A stretch of 64,000 nucleotides of DNA from Altererythrobacter sp. ZODW24 (GCF_003344885.1 NZ_CP031155.1:434001-498000); one strand, 5' to 3'. Shown: positions 26,703 to 36,813, counted from the stretch's first letter. Translations and numbers: made by a program. The notes: generated by a model not told the origin, from the letters alone.

Positions 26703-27443
26703 CTATCTGGCGACGAGAGCCTTTGCGCCATCTTCGCCCAGCCAGTTTGCTGCCACACCCCAAACCTTGGCGATGGTGGCTTCCGACAATGCTTTAACTG
26801 GAGGTGCGTCGGCCACAAGCGCGCCCTCATCCAGCACCAGCACCCGGTCGGCATGGTTCATTGCGAGCGCCAGATCATGCAACACAAGCACGACGCCTGC
26901 CCCTTCATCAGCTGCTTTGCGCAGGTGCCGGAGGATCGACAATTGATGTGCCAAATCGAGCGCTGCCAGTGGTTCGTCGGCGAGTATCCAATCGGGCTCG
27001 CCTGCTAGGACGCGGGCCAGCAACGCACGTGCTTTTTCGCCGCCTGAAAGCTGCGACATCGGGCGGTTTGCAAACTCTTGCAGGTCGAGCGCCGCGATTG
27101 CGTTTTCAACTGGCACAGGGTCACTGTCGCCATGGGGCATCCGGCCAAGCGCTACGAGGCTCCGCACGCTAACATCCCAAGCGACCTCACCCGATTGCGG
27201 GAGGTAGCCGATTGTCTGGGCGCGCGTGCGGGGATGAGTTTCGCCAACATTTTTACCATCAAGTAACACCGCGCCGCTCTCTGCATCGACCAGTCCGGCC
27301 AGCGCCGAGAGCAGAGTAGATTTACCCGCACCATTGGGACCGCAAATTGCGGTGACGCTGCCCGGTTGAAGAGGCGCATTTATGCTGTGCAATACGGCCT
27401 GACTTCCAAGCTGAACCGTTAGATCTTTTGCCTCCAAAATCAT
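26703..27443 (-). CDS. btuD: Cobalamin ABC transporter ATP-binding protein
   Basis: A 246-residue ATPase of the FecCD/BtuCD type. Walker A GPNGAGKST is near residue 35, the signature LSGGEKARALLARVL and Walker B DWILADEP follow, and the switch histidine is in LHDLALAM. ATG 27443 overlaps the stop of the permease gene (ATGA), so it is coupled. The substrate is inferred to be cobalamin from the riboswitch at the head of the operon; haem and siderophore ATPases look alike. Confidence 0.9.
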   Translation of the reverse strand: MILEAKDLTVQLGSQAVLHSINAPLQPGSVTAICGPNGAGKSTLLSALAGLVDAESGAVLLDGKNVGETHPRTRAQTIGYLPQSGEVAWDVSVRSLVALGRMPHGDSDPVPVENAIAALDLQEFANRPMSQLSGGEKARALLARVLAGEPDWILADEPLAALDLAHQLSILRHLRKAADEGAGVVLVLHDLALAMNHADRVLVLDEGALVADAPPVKALSEATIAKVWGVAANWLGEDGAKALVAR

Positions 27444-28393
27444 GCCAGCCCCCTCCGCATCCGCAGAAGCAACCATAAGAAAAACGGCGCACCAATCAGG
27501 CTAAGCGCGATGCCAAGCCGCAGTTCTGTGACCAGCGGCAGAATGCGGCAGGCCACGTCCGCCACCAGCACCAGCAAAGCACCAGCAAGCGCACTCGGCA
27601 TGATCAAAGAAGACGGGCGCTTATCAGTGAACGGCCGCACCAAATGCGGCACGATTAGTCCCACAAATCCAACAATACCCGCAACCGCAACGCCGCTGCC
27701 CACGGTCAAGCCAACACCTGCAATTAGCCAAGCCTGCAAGGCGCGCGGATTGATGCCCAGAGAGCGTGCCGCAGCATCGCCTAGGATCAGCGCGTCCAAC
27801 CCTTTGCGCGCCACCATCAGACAAGCAATGCCCGCCAAAGTCAGCGGCGCGGCCAATTGTACATCGGCCCAACTGCGGTCGGTCAGCGCGCCCATCAGCC
27901 ACGTCACAATCTCGCTCATGGCGAAGGCGTTAGGGGCTAGGCTGATAGCGAGACTCATCAACGCGCCAGCAAGGCTGGCGATCATCATTCCAGCGAGAGT
28001 GAACAGCGCTATACCGCCCGTTCTGCCAGCGATCAGCGCCAACAAAGCCATCGCCCCACCCGCGCCTATCAATGCGAATACCGGCAAGAGATAGGCGCTC
28101 GCGGCATAGCCGAACCACAGGCTGGCAACTGCACCCAATGCTGCCCCAGGTGCAATGCCAAACAGGCCCGGATCAGCGAGCGGATTGCGGAGATAGCCCT
28201 GCATGGCCGCACCAGCTGCGCCCAATCCAGCGCCAACAACGAGCGCTAAGAGACCGCGCGGTACACGTAACTCGGCAAGGATAATTGCGGCGTTTGGGGT
28301 CGTCTCGAAATCGATCCAGACGCGGCCCGCAAGCAACGAAAGCGGGAACGCGATCACAATCAAAATGATGAGAACGGGAATGGGCCGAGTCAT
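27440..28393 (-). CDS. btuC: Cobalamin ABC transporter permease
   Basis: A 317-residue inner-membrane permease of the FecCD family with about nine to ten helices. Conserved segments include LRVPRGLLALVVGAGLGAAG, GIVGFVGLIVPHLVR and LPLVTELRLGI. ATG 28393 starts in an ATGA overlap with the binding-protein gene; the frame extension to 28456 is not coding. As family permeases act as homodimers, no second permease gene is needed. Confidence 0.92.
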   Translation of the reverse strand: MTRPIPVLIILIVIAFPLSLLAGRVWIDFETTPNAAIILAELRVPRGLLALVVGAGLGAAGAAMQGYLRNPLADPGLFGIAPGAALGAVASLWFGYAASAYLLPVFALIGAGGAMALLALIAGRTGGIALFTLAGMMIASLAGALMSLAISLAPNAFAMSEIVTWLMGALTDRSWADVQLAAPLTLAGIACLMVARKGLDALILGDAAARSLGINPRALQAWLIAGVGLTVGSGVAVAGIVGFVGLIVPHLVRPFTDKRPSSLIMPSALAGALLVLVADVACRILPLVTELRLGIALSLIGAPFFLWLLLRMRRGLA

Positions 28394-29208
28394 TCCATAT
28401 CCTCCCTGATTGCGGCCAACCGCTCTGCCGCTTTCGCAATTGTGGGCCCGCCGCAATATAGCAGCGAGGAGTCAAATTCGGCGCGATACGTTTGGCCCAA
28501 GGCCGACAAGGCTGCATGCTGCTGTGCTCTGCCTGATCCTGCCGTCAGGATAACATCAGGCGGATCAGCCAACATTGCCTCTAGCGGCAAATAATCCGCC
28601 TGCCCCAATCCGCGTGCTGCGCTGTGGCTGGTAAAGCCCGTGCGGCGCAGCAGATCCGAAATCAGCGCGCCCTCGCCCGGCACAATACCGCCTTGTTGCC
28701 ATACAACTGCAGTCAGAGGCTTCGTGTCACTGGCAGCGTTTGCCAGCGCAGTATCGATCCGTTGAATGAGCGCCGCGCCGCGCTCGGGATGGCCGGTTGC
28801 TTCGGCCAATTGCTTGATCTGGTCGCGGCTGTCTTGGACGGTATTGGTTACGCCAACCGCCTCAATCCGGATGCCCAGCCGCCCAAGCGCAGTGCGGGTT
28901 GCCACGGGCATGTAAGTGCTGCCCACAACGATGTCGGGATCAAGCGCCAGCACTTCCTCAACCGTGCCGCCAGTAACCGCAAAACGCCGGGCCATGGTCA
29001 AATCCATGGATGTCGCCTTGGGATCATGACTGTAATGCGAAAGGGCCAGCAGCTGCGACGGATCGGTAACCTCCGCCAATATCGCATCGGTGCAAGGGTT
29101 GAGCGAGACAATCGTCGGCGCCCCACCATCAGGTGCACTGGTGGTTTCACCAGTGCACCCTGATGGCGCGATTGCAGCAAGGGCAAGCAAGGCCAAACGC
29201 CAGGTCAA
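28390..29208 (-). CDS. btuF: Cobalamin-binding ABC transporter lipoprotein
   Basis: A 272-residue predicted lipoprotein (lipobox ending at Cys18: IAPSGC) of the BtuF/FepB-like class. Visible features are VSLNPCTDAILAEV, VLALDPDIVVGS and DVILTAGSG. It hands substrate to the permease/ATPase encoded in coupled genes downstream. Its start overlaps the receptor's stop. The codons around the lipobox (residues 15-28) contain an extended inverted repeat (29127-29165). Confidence 0.88.
   Translation of the reverse strand: MTWRLALLALAAIAPSGCTGETTSAPDGGAPTIVSLNPCTDAILAEVTDPSQLLALSHYSHDPKATSMDLTMARRFAVTGGTVEEVLALDPDIVVGSTYMPVATRTALGRLGIRIEAVGVTNTVQDSRDQIKQLAEATGHPERGAALIQRIDTALANAASDTKPLTAVVWQQGGIVPGEGALISDLLRRTGFTSHSAARGLGQADYLPLEAMLADPPDVILTAGSGRAQQHAALSALGQTYRAEFDSSLLYCGGPTIAKAAERLAAIREDME
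29127..29165. repeat. 17-bp hairpin with one bulge inside btuF
   Basis: Arms CATCA-GGTGCACTGGTG (29127-29143) and CACCAGTGCACC-C-TGATG (29148-29165) pair over 17 bp with a single bulged C and a GTTT loop. It lies at codons 15-28 of btuF, about 45 nt after the start codon, where the linker of a lipoprotein is free to vary. No T-run follows on either strand. Confidence 0.8.
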
Positions 29209-31130
29209 AACTTGGCCCGCGCTCCAACGAACACGCTACGGCCAGCCGTCGCATAGCCAGCAGCGGTTTGATATTCAGTGTCAGTTACATTCTCGACCCG
29301 CCCGAACAGTTCGAACCGCTTGCTGACCGGCACGCTGGCGCGGATGTCGGCCAGTGCGTAGCCATCAAGCCGGGTGAAGTTGCTGGCATTGTCGAAGCTG
29401 TCGCCAACCATGCGTAGATCGACCCCGAGCGCAAAATCCTTTGGACCAGTCCAGTCCAGCGAAGCACTCAGGGCATGACGCGGGCGGCGGGCGAGATCGT
29501 TGCCCTCGTTGAAAGCGCCCTCGGTCAGATTGCGCGCCTTCACATAGGAATATGCTGAGCTGGCCCGCAGCCTGTCAGAAACCCTCGCGCCTAGCTCCGC
29601 CTCAAAGCCTTCGGCCCTTGCTCGCCCGACATTGTCATAAGTCCCAAACGGTCGGTCTGTGCAGATATCGCTGGTCACGCCGAAGCATGAGACAAAGTCG
29701 ATCTGGTCGCGCGTGTTCCGGCGGAAGGCGGTCAATGCCAGATGGATGGCTCCGTTCCGGTCGCCTTTCTCGATACCGACTTCGTAGCTACGACTGCGCT
29801 CTGGTTGGAGCGTGGTGTTGCCGAAATCGCTGAACAGCTGGAACAGGGTTGGTGCCTTGAAGCCTTCACCGAAGCTGCCACGCAGACGCCAATCATTGCT
29901 GAGCGCATAAGAGGCATCGGCACCAAAGCTGACTTCGCTGCCAAAGTCGCTGTGATCATCGACCCGAGCGCCGCCATTGATTGTCAGACCGCCAGTGGTG
30001 ACGCCAAGCTGCGCATATGCGCCGCCGATACTAGCCGTCTGGCGGCTGTCGAAATTGGTCGAGTAATTCGACCATTCCTTCTCGCCGCCAAAGTCGAGTG
30101 AGAACATTTCGCTGACGTCATAACGGCCACGCAGTTCGGCGCGCTGGGACTGGCCAACGCTGGCAAAGCCGGGTTCGTCGCCGAACGCCGGATTGAAGTT
30201 GTCGCGCTCAATCTTTGTGGCGGAGTAGTTCGCGCGCAGGGTGAGATCGTAATTCTGATAGGTCGCCCCGATCCGGCCAGAAACTTCATCAGTTTCCTGA
30301 AACTCATCTGTGTCGATCAAGCCAAACGGGAACGTGTTCGCAAAGCCATCTGTGTCGAGCTTCCCGTCTGCAAACCGGCCCGCGACATCCACGGCAAGGG
30401 TATCAGTCAGATCATAAGCTAGCTGACTGCCGATCTGCCACTGCTTGAAACCGTCTTTCTCGGTTCCGTTTGCAGCAGAGGAGAACCCGTCAGTCTTGTA
30501 GTAGCTTCCGCTCAGGGAGGCACGAAACCTCTCGCGTTTGATACCAATTGCGCGTGCCGCATAGAACGTGTCCCGCGAGCCATATTCGGTTGTTTCAAAT
30601 ACACCGTCCGGCTGACGAGATGTTACCGCCAAAACACCGCCAATCGCTTGGCTACCCCAGATGGTGCTGTTCGACCCGCGCAGCAATTCGATCTTGCCGA
30701 TTGTGCCGGGGAGCAAGTTTCCGAAGTCGAAACTGCCGCCGGGTGAAGCCTGATCGGCAACGCGGACTCCGTCCACGACCACCAACAGTTGCTCCGCCTC
30801 GGCACCGCGAATGCGGACGCCCGTGAAACCGCCGACACCGCCATTGCGCGAGATCGTAACGCCGGGTGCGCGGCGAAGTACGCGTGTAATGTCTGCGCCT
30901 TGAATGCTCTCCAGCTCTTCCGCCCCGATGATCGATACAGATTGAGCCGTTTTTCTCACATTCTGTGGCAATCCATCAGCCGTAACTGTGATGGTAGTTT
31001 CGCCTACAAATTCGGCAAAAGTCATGCCTTCAGGGATTTCAAGAATTACGGTTTGCGACTCCGCATTCTGCCCCAAAGCAGGCGAAGCGGCGCCCAAAGA
31101 AACGCCAATAAATAACAGATGTTTATACAT
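29205..31130 (-). CDS. btuB: TonB-dependent outer-membrane cobalamin receptor
   Basis: A 641-residue outer-membrane barrel. It has a signal peptide (MYKHLLFIGVSLGAASPALG), a TonB-box-like ETTITVTADG, and a plug domain (about 50-160) with VLRRAPGVTISRNGG, GVRIRGAEAEQLLVVVDGV and IELLRGSNSTIWG. The 22-stranded barrel ends in the expected aromatic residue (GARAKF). ATG 31130 starts the signal peptide. It is first in a four-gene operon behind a cobalamin riboswitch, which sets the substrate assignment. Its stop overlaps the btuF start. Confidence 0.92.
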   Translation of the reverse strand: MYKHLLFIGVSLGAASPALGQNAESQTVILEIPEGMTFAEFVGETTITVTADGLPQNVRKTAQSVSIIGAEELESIQGADITRVLRRAPGVTISRNGGVGGFTGVRIRGAEAEQLLVVVDGVRVADQASPGGSFDFGNLLPGTIGKIELLRGSNSTIWGSQAIGGVLAVTSRQPDGVFETTEYGSRDTFYAARAIGIKRERFRASLSGSYYKTDGFSSAANGTEKDGFKQWQIGSQLAYDLTDTLAVDVAGRFADGKLDTDGFANTFPFGLIDTDEFQETDEVSGRIGATYQNYDLTLRANYSATKIERDNFNPAFGDEPGFASVGQSQRAELRGRYDVSEMFSLDFGGEKEWSNYSTNFDSRQTASIGGAYAQLGVTTGGLTINGGARVDDHSDFGSEVSFGADASYALSNDWRLRGSFGEGFKAPTLFQLFSDFGNTTLQPERSRSYEVGIEKGDRNGAIHLALTAFRRNTRDQIDFVSCFGVTSDICTDRPFGTYDNVGRARAEGFEAELGARVSDRLRASSAYSYVKARNLTEGAFNEGNDLARRPRHALSASLDWTGPKDFALGVDLRMVGDSFDNASNFTRLDGYALADIRASVPVSKRFELFGRVENVTDTEYQTAAGYATAGRSVFVGARAKF

Positions 31131-31224
31131 AAAAACTCCCAAAGAACGACATGATGCCGTTCATAACGGGAGGAGCGCATAGCTTAGCTGCCACGCACTC
31201 TTCTCATTGCCTCCGATACACCCC

Positions 31225-31435
31225 GCCCGGCGGCTGAACGACGCATCATTGGCAGGTCTCCTGGCTCCCGGATCAATGCGCCGCTTCCGCCTTCCCAAAC
31301 CTCCGCGAACGGAAATCCAGTGGCATAATGGAGGCGGCGCTCCCCGGTCACAGTTGCGGGGGCAGCGTGGGATTAGGAAGGTCTCCCTCCTTCACCCGAC
31401 TTCCCTCTTAGGCTCGCATTACGCGAACAACCTAT
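31225..31435 (-). promoter_or_regulatory. Cobalamin riboswitch
   Basis: On the reverse strand the classical elements occur in order: GGGAAGTCGGGTG, then AATCCCACGCTGCCCCCGCAAC followed by TGTGACCGGGG, then GCCACTGGATTTCC, GGGAAGGC, and the B12 box AGCCAGGAGACCTGCC at 31251-31266. It ends about 95 nt before the receptor gene. Binding of adenosyl- or methylcobalamin should reduce expression of the uptake operon. Exact ends are approximate. Confidence 0.95.
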
Positions 31436-31603
31436 GACACTGGTAGGCCGATATTAGGCATTCCCTTGCAGCGCAAGTTTAACCGTTAGGGCTTAGTCCA
31501 TTTGCTGTCCCGCAACGGTACGCCTGCCAAAGCGCGAGTGCGCCCCTCCCCATCACCCGATACACGCCAACGGCGCTTCTAATGACGCTTTTGAAAGGTC
31601 TGC

Positions 31604-32752
31604 TTGAACCACTTCCCCGCCTCTGATGCTGAACAGCGCCCGCGCGAATTTCGTGCCCGGCTGCCGCGTTCTGCTGGCGGATTGGGACGCAAGTCAGCAC
31701 CTAAGCATCGCGGCCGCCGCTTCGCCGCATTGGCAGCGGCTATCGCCGTACCTGCAATGGCCGCACCGGGGGATTGGCAGCCATTGCAGGACTTCACTTC
31801 GCAGACCGAAGAAGTTCAGGCCGAGCTAATGCCGTTCGAGACAGCCGGTGAAAGCTTCCCCGGATCAGCGTTCTACTATCTTGAGGACGATGTCGGCCCC
31901 GCGCAGGCCGTGGCCGTGAATTTCGAAATGCCGGACGTGGGCGACGATCTGCGCTGGGACAATGAGGAACCAGCGACTGCGACGCCAGCCGTCGGCCCAG
32001 CCGCAAGGGCATTCTTTGGCGGCGGGTCCGGTATCGACAAATCGCGCGCCCTGCAGTGCATGACCATGGCGATCTATTACGAAGCGCGCAGCGAGGCCAA
32101 TGTCGGCCAGCGGGCCGTGGCGCAAGTCGTGCTCAACCGCGTTGCCCATCCAACCTATCCCAACAGCGTTTGCGGCGTGGTTTTCCAGGGATCAGAACGG
32201 CGCACGGGCTGCCAGTTCTCCTTCACTTGTGATGGATCGCTGGCAAAGAAGCCGAATAAGGTTTTCTGGAACCGCGCCCGCGGTGTTGCGGCCGGTGCCT
32301 TGGCCGGAAATGTCTATGCGCCAGTCGGATACGCAACGCATTATCATACGCTGGCCGTGAACCCTTACTGGGCACCTAGCCTACAAACCGTCGGCGTTAT
32401 CGGCTTCCACCGGTTCTATCGCTGGAAGGGTAAGGCCGGCACGGCTAGCGCATTCCGGGCAGCCTATAATGGCCGCGAGCCGATGGCCGCGCCGCATGTT
32501 CGCCCTGCTGCGGATGACTTCGCGGCAACGGCTGATCCGATCGAATTGGAACGCGCCTATGAAGAAGGCCGCCGCAAGGCAGAGGTCGCGGCGCAGGCAG
32601 CAGTAGCAGCGCCGGCCCCGGCTCCATCCTATTCCGCTGAAGTAAAGGCGCGCGGCGGTGATGCGATTTTCAAGGCCGATAAACTGCCAGAATCAGGCGG
32701 CATCAAACCTGAGTATGCCAATGCGGGTAAGTGGATAGCTCAGCCCAACTAA
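31604..32752 (+). CDS. SleB-type cell wall hydrolase
   Basis: A 382-residue protein with a hydrophobic segment at about 41-54 after a basic N-terminus, a linker, and a hydrolase_2 (SleB) domain at about 145-275: CMTMAIYYEARSEANVGQ, AQVVLNRVAHPTYPNSVCGV, and a later ATHYHTL. The glutamate in YYEARSE is the expected catalytic residue. The C-terminal third is Ala-rich and probably unstructured. The start appears to be TTG 31604, six bases after GAAAGG; no in-frame ATG exists before the domain. It hydrolyses peptidoglycan in the periplasm. Confidence 0.88.
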   Translation: MNHFPASDAEQRPREFRARLPRSAGGLGRKSAPKHRGRRFAALAAAIAVPAMAAPGDWQPLQDFTSQTEEVQAELMPFETAGESFPGSAFYYLEDDVGPAQAVAVNFEMPDVGDDLRWDNEEPATATPAVGPAARAFFGGGSGIDKSRALQCMTMAIYYEARSEANVGQRAVAQVVLNRVAHPTYPNSVCGVVFQGSERRTGCQFSFTCDGSLAKKPNKVFWNRARGVAAGALAGNVYAPVGYATHYHTLAVNPYWAPSLQTVGVIGFHRFYRWKGKAGTASAFRAAYNGREPMAAPHVRPAADDFAATADPIELERAYEEGRRKAEVAAQAAVAAPAPAPSYSAEVKARGGDAIFKADKLPESGGIKPEYANAGKWIAQPN

Positions 32753-32900
32753 ACCGGGTCCCATCGATAAAGCGTGGCAGATCAGCGCCAGACCCCAAAA
32801 GTTTACGATTGGGCAACCATGCCAGCGAACGATGGCTTAGCGCCTCTGCGGCTAAAGGGGTTCTCACGCAATTCAAACACCTTGATCGGATTTCCCCTTC

Positions 32901-33218
32901 ATGACGGTTCATTTCGCCGCTGCCCGTACATCTGCCGCATCACCAGTAGCGCGCGCTTTGACGCGCGTGGAACTGGGCTGCCCGGCCAATGATAACGGCG
33001 AAATACGTCCACATGACGCCGTACTACGGGCATCGCTGCGCCACTTCGCCGAACACGGCCTAGGCGCGGCCCGAGACGCTCGTGAACGAGCCCATACGGC
33101 ATTTTTCGCAGGTGACCGGGAAACTTACGACATGTGGCTTGGCGTCTGCCACACGCTCGACCGGCGTCTGGCGCAAGAATTAGACCGCAGTGTTTCAGCC
33201 AAAAATCTGGCAGAATAG
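32901..33218 (+). CDS. Small protein of unknown function
   Basis: A 105-residue hydrophilic protein without signal or membrane segment. The N-terminal third is variable and Ala-rich (HFAAARTSAASPVARA). The rest is helical (LRASLRHFAEHGLGAARDAR, then FAGDRETYDMWLGVCHTLDR). It looks like a small cytoplasmic protein found in related genomes; family and function were not recognised. An overlapping short frame at 32774-32992 was rejected in favour of this one. Confidence 0.68.
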   Translation: MTVHFAAARTSAASPVARALTRVELGCPANDNGEIRPHDAVLRASLRHFAEHGLGAARDARERAHTAFFAGDRETYDMWLGVCHTLDRRLAQELDRSVSAKNLAE

Positions 33219-33341
33219 ACGCCTGCGCTATCCTGAATAAAAATGCGTTCATTTGCATTGGTAATCGGAAAATTAACCCTACGGTGACGTCTCCCATATA
33301 AGGCAGTTTCTCACACCGTACGGGGGAGCCGGCAAATTAGC

Positions 33342-35288
33342 TTGCTGCAAAAAGTTTTGGAAAGGTTTCGCACCCGTGACGCGCTGGACATGCGCGTGCG
33401 GTCGTTGCTTGTCAAAACGCTCTATACCAAGCCTCTCAGCCTTACGATTGGCGCCATTAACGGCGTATTCGCAAGTGTGATCGCGGCTGCCTATAGCGGC
33501 CACATCCTAATGTATGCCGCCTCGATTCTCCTGCTGATCATTGCCGTATCGCGCATCGCCAGCGTGCTGTATTTCTCAGGCCGCAAGACAAACCGGCGCA
33601 GCGCCCGCCGCTTGGAATTGCTCTACGAAATCGGGGCATTCAGCTATTCAACGGTGCTCGGCTGCATTGCTGCCACGTCCTTGGTTCTCATGCTCCCGAC
33701 CGCTGTCGAAGTGCTGCTCATCGCCGTCGCTCTGGGCTACGGTACAGGTGCCGCCGCGCGAAATGCCGGCCGCCCTGCAATCGCCATCGGGCAGTTGGTG
33801 TTTACACTCGCGCCGGTCGCCATTGGTGCGATCATTGTGGGCGGACTGCCCTTCTATGTTCTCGCATGGAGCATTGCCCTGATGATCCCGGCCATCTGGT
33901 CGATCACCATGATCATTTTCAACACGCTGCGTGAATCCATCGGCTCAGCGCAAACCAGCGCTCAACTTGCCGACCGAATGCAAATATTGGCGCGGACCGA
34001 TGTTGTGACCGGCCTTGCGAACCGTGCGGGTCTGAATCACGAGCTGGTCGAACATCTGATGCAGCTGGAACCCGATAGCGAGTTGGCTATGTTCTGGCTC
34101 GATCTGGACAAATTCAAAGAAGTGAACGATTTGCTCGGTCACCCCGTGGGAGACCGCGTACTTGCCGAGATTGCCACTCGGCTCAAAGAGCAGTCGCCTT
34201 TCGGTTCAACCGTCGCCCGGTTTGGCGGTGACGAGTTCGTGATCTTCTGCAAGGTCGAGGGGCGCAAGGAAAGCGAAGCGCTTGGGCGTAAATTGCTGGA
34301 AGACATCAACCGTCCGATTGTCATCGACAGAGAGCGCCTCACTATCGGATGCTCAATCGGTATCGCGGTACTGCCCTATGATGGCGAGGACGCCGACACA
34401 CTGATGCAGAGCGCCGACCTAGCACTTTACCATGCCAAGGTGAACGGGCGGAACCAGATGTGCTTCTTCGATCCATCGATGACCCGCGATCTGGTGCGCC
34501 GCCGCGAGATCGAGCATGAACTTCGCGCCGCTCTTACGCGTGACGAACTGTCGATCTTCTTCCAGCCTATCGTCGATCTGGAGACGGGCCGCATCCGTAC
34601 GTTCGAAGCGCTGGTGCGCTGGTTCCACCCTGAAAAAGGCGAGCTACGTCCAGACGAATTTATCCCAGTTGCGGAAGAATGCGGCGCGATCATCACACTG
34701 GGCAACTGGATCACCGCACAGGCCGCAAAGGCCGCTGCACAGTGGCCCGACGATATCACGGTTGCCGTAAATCTATCGCCAGTGCAGATCAAAGCACCGG
34801 GTGCAGCGATGGGCATTCTGGCCGCATTGCGCGAGGCCAAGCTCGATCCCTCCCGGCTTGAGTTGGAAGTGACGGAGAGCCTGTTCCTGGAAGACAATGA
34901 CTCGACCGGCGACTTCATCAACGAACTTTCCGACGCGGGCGTTCGCTTTGCCATGGACGATTTCGGCACCGGCTATTCGTCGCTTGGCTACATCAACAAA
35001 TATCCTTTCAAGAAGATCAAGGTCGATCGCAGCTTCGTGTCCGGCGACAATGTCGGCGTGAAAAGCAACGCGATTATCCGCGCGGTGGCTGAAATGGGCT
35101 CCACGTTGGAGATGGACATCGTCGCCGAAGGGCTCGAGACGCTTGAGCAAGTCCGCGCTGTGCGTGAGGCTGGCTGTACGCTTGGCCAAGGCTACTATTT
35201 CAGCCGCGCTGTGCCGGATTACCTCGCGGCGATGTTGCTGGCGCAGGAACGCGATGACGACCAGCCAAAGATCATGGCCGCACGCTAG
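33342..35288 (+). CDS. Membrane-bound GGDEF-EAL cyclic-di-GMP signalling protein
   Basis: A 648-residue protein: an N-terminal membrane region with about five helices (30-205), a GGDEF domain (about 220-385) and an EAL domain (about 395-635). GGDEF is intact at residues 295-299 and EAL at 422-424 (FEALVRW), with DDFGTGYSSL also conserved, so either diguanylate cyclase or phosphodiesterase activity is possible. The start is TTG 33342, 14 bases after GGGGGAG; the first in-frame ATG (33390) has no ribosome binding site. It is transcribed alone. Confidence 0.92.
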   Translation: MLQKVLERFRTRDALDMRVRSLLVKTLYTKPLSLTIGAINGVFASVIAAAYSGHILMYAASILLLIIAVSRIASVLYFSGRKTNRRSARRLELLYEIGAFSYSTVLGCIAATSLVLMLPTAVEVLLIAVALGYGTGAAARNAGRPAIAIGQLVFTLAPVAIGAIIVGGLPFYVLAWSIALMIPAIWSITMIIFNTLRESIGSAQTSAQLADRMQILARTDVVTGLANRAGLNHELVEHLMQLEPDSELAMFWLDLDKFKEVNDLLGHPVGDRVLAEIATRLKEQSPFGSTVARFGGDEFVIFCKVEGRKESEALGRKLLEDINRPIVIDRERLTIGCSIGIAVLPYDGEDADTLMQSADLALYHAKVNGRNQMCFFDPSMTRDLVRRREIEHELRAALTRDELSIFFQPIVDLETGRIRTFEALVRWFHPEKGELRPDEFIPVAEECGAIITLGNWITAQAAKAAAQWPDDITVAVNLSPVQIKAPGAAMGILAALREAKLDPSRLELEVTESLFLEDNDSTGDFINELSDAGVRFAMDDFGTGYSSLGYINKYPFKKIKVDRSFVSGDNVGVKSNAIIRAVAEMGSTLEMDIVAEGLETLEQVRAVREAGCTLGQGYYFSRAVPDYLAAMLLAQERDDDQPKIMAAR

Positions 35289-35293
35289 GCCTG

Positions 35294-35450
35294 AGAACCC
35301 GCACCGCATTAGGCGCTGGATCACCTACGTAATATCACTAAATGCTACTGCGAACTATTTGCAAAGATAGTTGGCGTAATCAGCCGCTTGCCGGTTGCAA
35401 TCAGTTTGTCAGCGGCCTAACTCACCCGAGTTCAATCCGGTGCGGGCTCT
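35294..35450. repeat. Long-range inverted repeat upstream of mdh
   Basis: Arms AGAACCCGCACCG (35294-35306) and CGGTGCGGGCTCT (35438-35450) match at 12 of 13 positions around a 131-nt centre. It occupies most of the 236-bp gap between the GGDEF-EAL gene and mdh. It could be a large RNA stem, the terminal repeats of a tiny mobile element, or chance in GC-rich DNA. No target-site duplication is obvious. Confidence 0.55.
35395..35423 (+). promoter_or_regulatory. Candidate promoter of the mdh-suc operon
   Basis: TTGCAA (35395-35400), a 17-bp spacer and TAACTC (35418-35423), about 100 bp before the mdh ATG. The -35 is close to consensus and the -10 is weak, as is usual in this group. Predicted from sequence alone. 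Confidence 0.3.
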
Positions 35451-35503
35451 GTCGCGGGACGTGAGGGCTTCGCATCATATGCGATCCATGCGTTCCCGCC
35501 TGA

Positions 35504-36487
<984 letters not shown>

Positions 36488-36492
36488 ACAAG

Positions 36493-36813
36493 TTGGCTCG
36501 TGACGCGATCATCATTGCGGCGACATTAGGTATCCCATCCGCATTCGTCGGTTGGCGTCTTTCGCTTAAGCCATCGCTTCTGTTTTATGTAAGATGCACA
36601 TTGATCCTATGGTCTGTAACATTCTTGCTAGGGTGGGCATTGTGGCCAAGCGGGCGCGGAAATGGGGATGGCATGCAGCTAATTCTTGTCCTGCCTCTCT
36701 TCTATCTAAGCATCATGGGCGCAGTCGCTCTTTTCTTTGCATTCATCTTTCGCCGTCTGAGTGCTCTATCCGGCGAGAACTCGAGACAGGCTCAATCTGA
36801 AAGGCCGAAATAA
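36493..36813 (+). CDS. Small membrane protein of unknown function inside the TCA operon
   Basis: A 106-residue protein with three hydrophobic helices (about 5-20, 28-50 and 60-88) and a hydrophilic tail. It would start at TTG 36493, 5 bp after mdh, and its stop overlaps the sucD ATG. The codon use is less GC-rich than the flanking TCA genes. It sits where some bacteria have sucC. No family was recognised; it may be a recent insertion or a lineage-specific gene. Confidence 0.6.
   Translation: MARDAIIIAATLGIPSAFVGWRLSLKPSLLFYVRCTLILWSVTFLLGWALWPSGRGNGDGMQLILVLPLFYLSIMGAVALFFAFIFRRLSALSGENSRQAQSERPK

Noticed and set aside
32774-32992. 72-codon frame overlapping the small protein gene at 32901
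   Set aside because: Weak composition and no family resemblance; the 32901-33218 frame has a better start and more protein-like sequence.
35421-35455. tRNA-like 3' end (GAGTTCAATCCGGTGCGGGCT)
   Set aside because: No matching anticodon arm or D arm; the paired sequence lies 131 nt away and belongs to the long-range inverted repeat.
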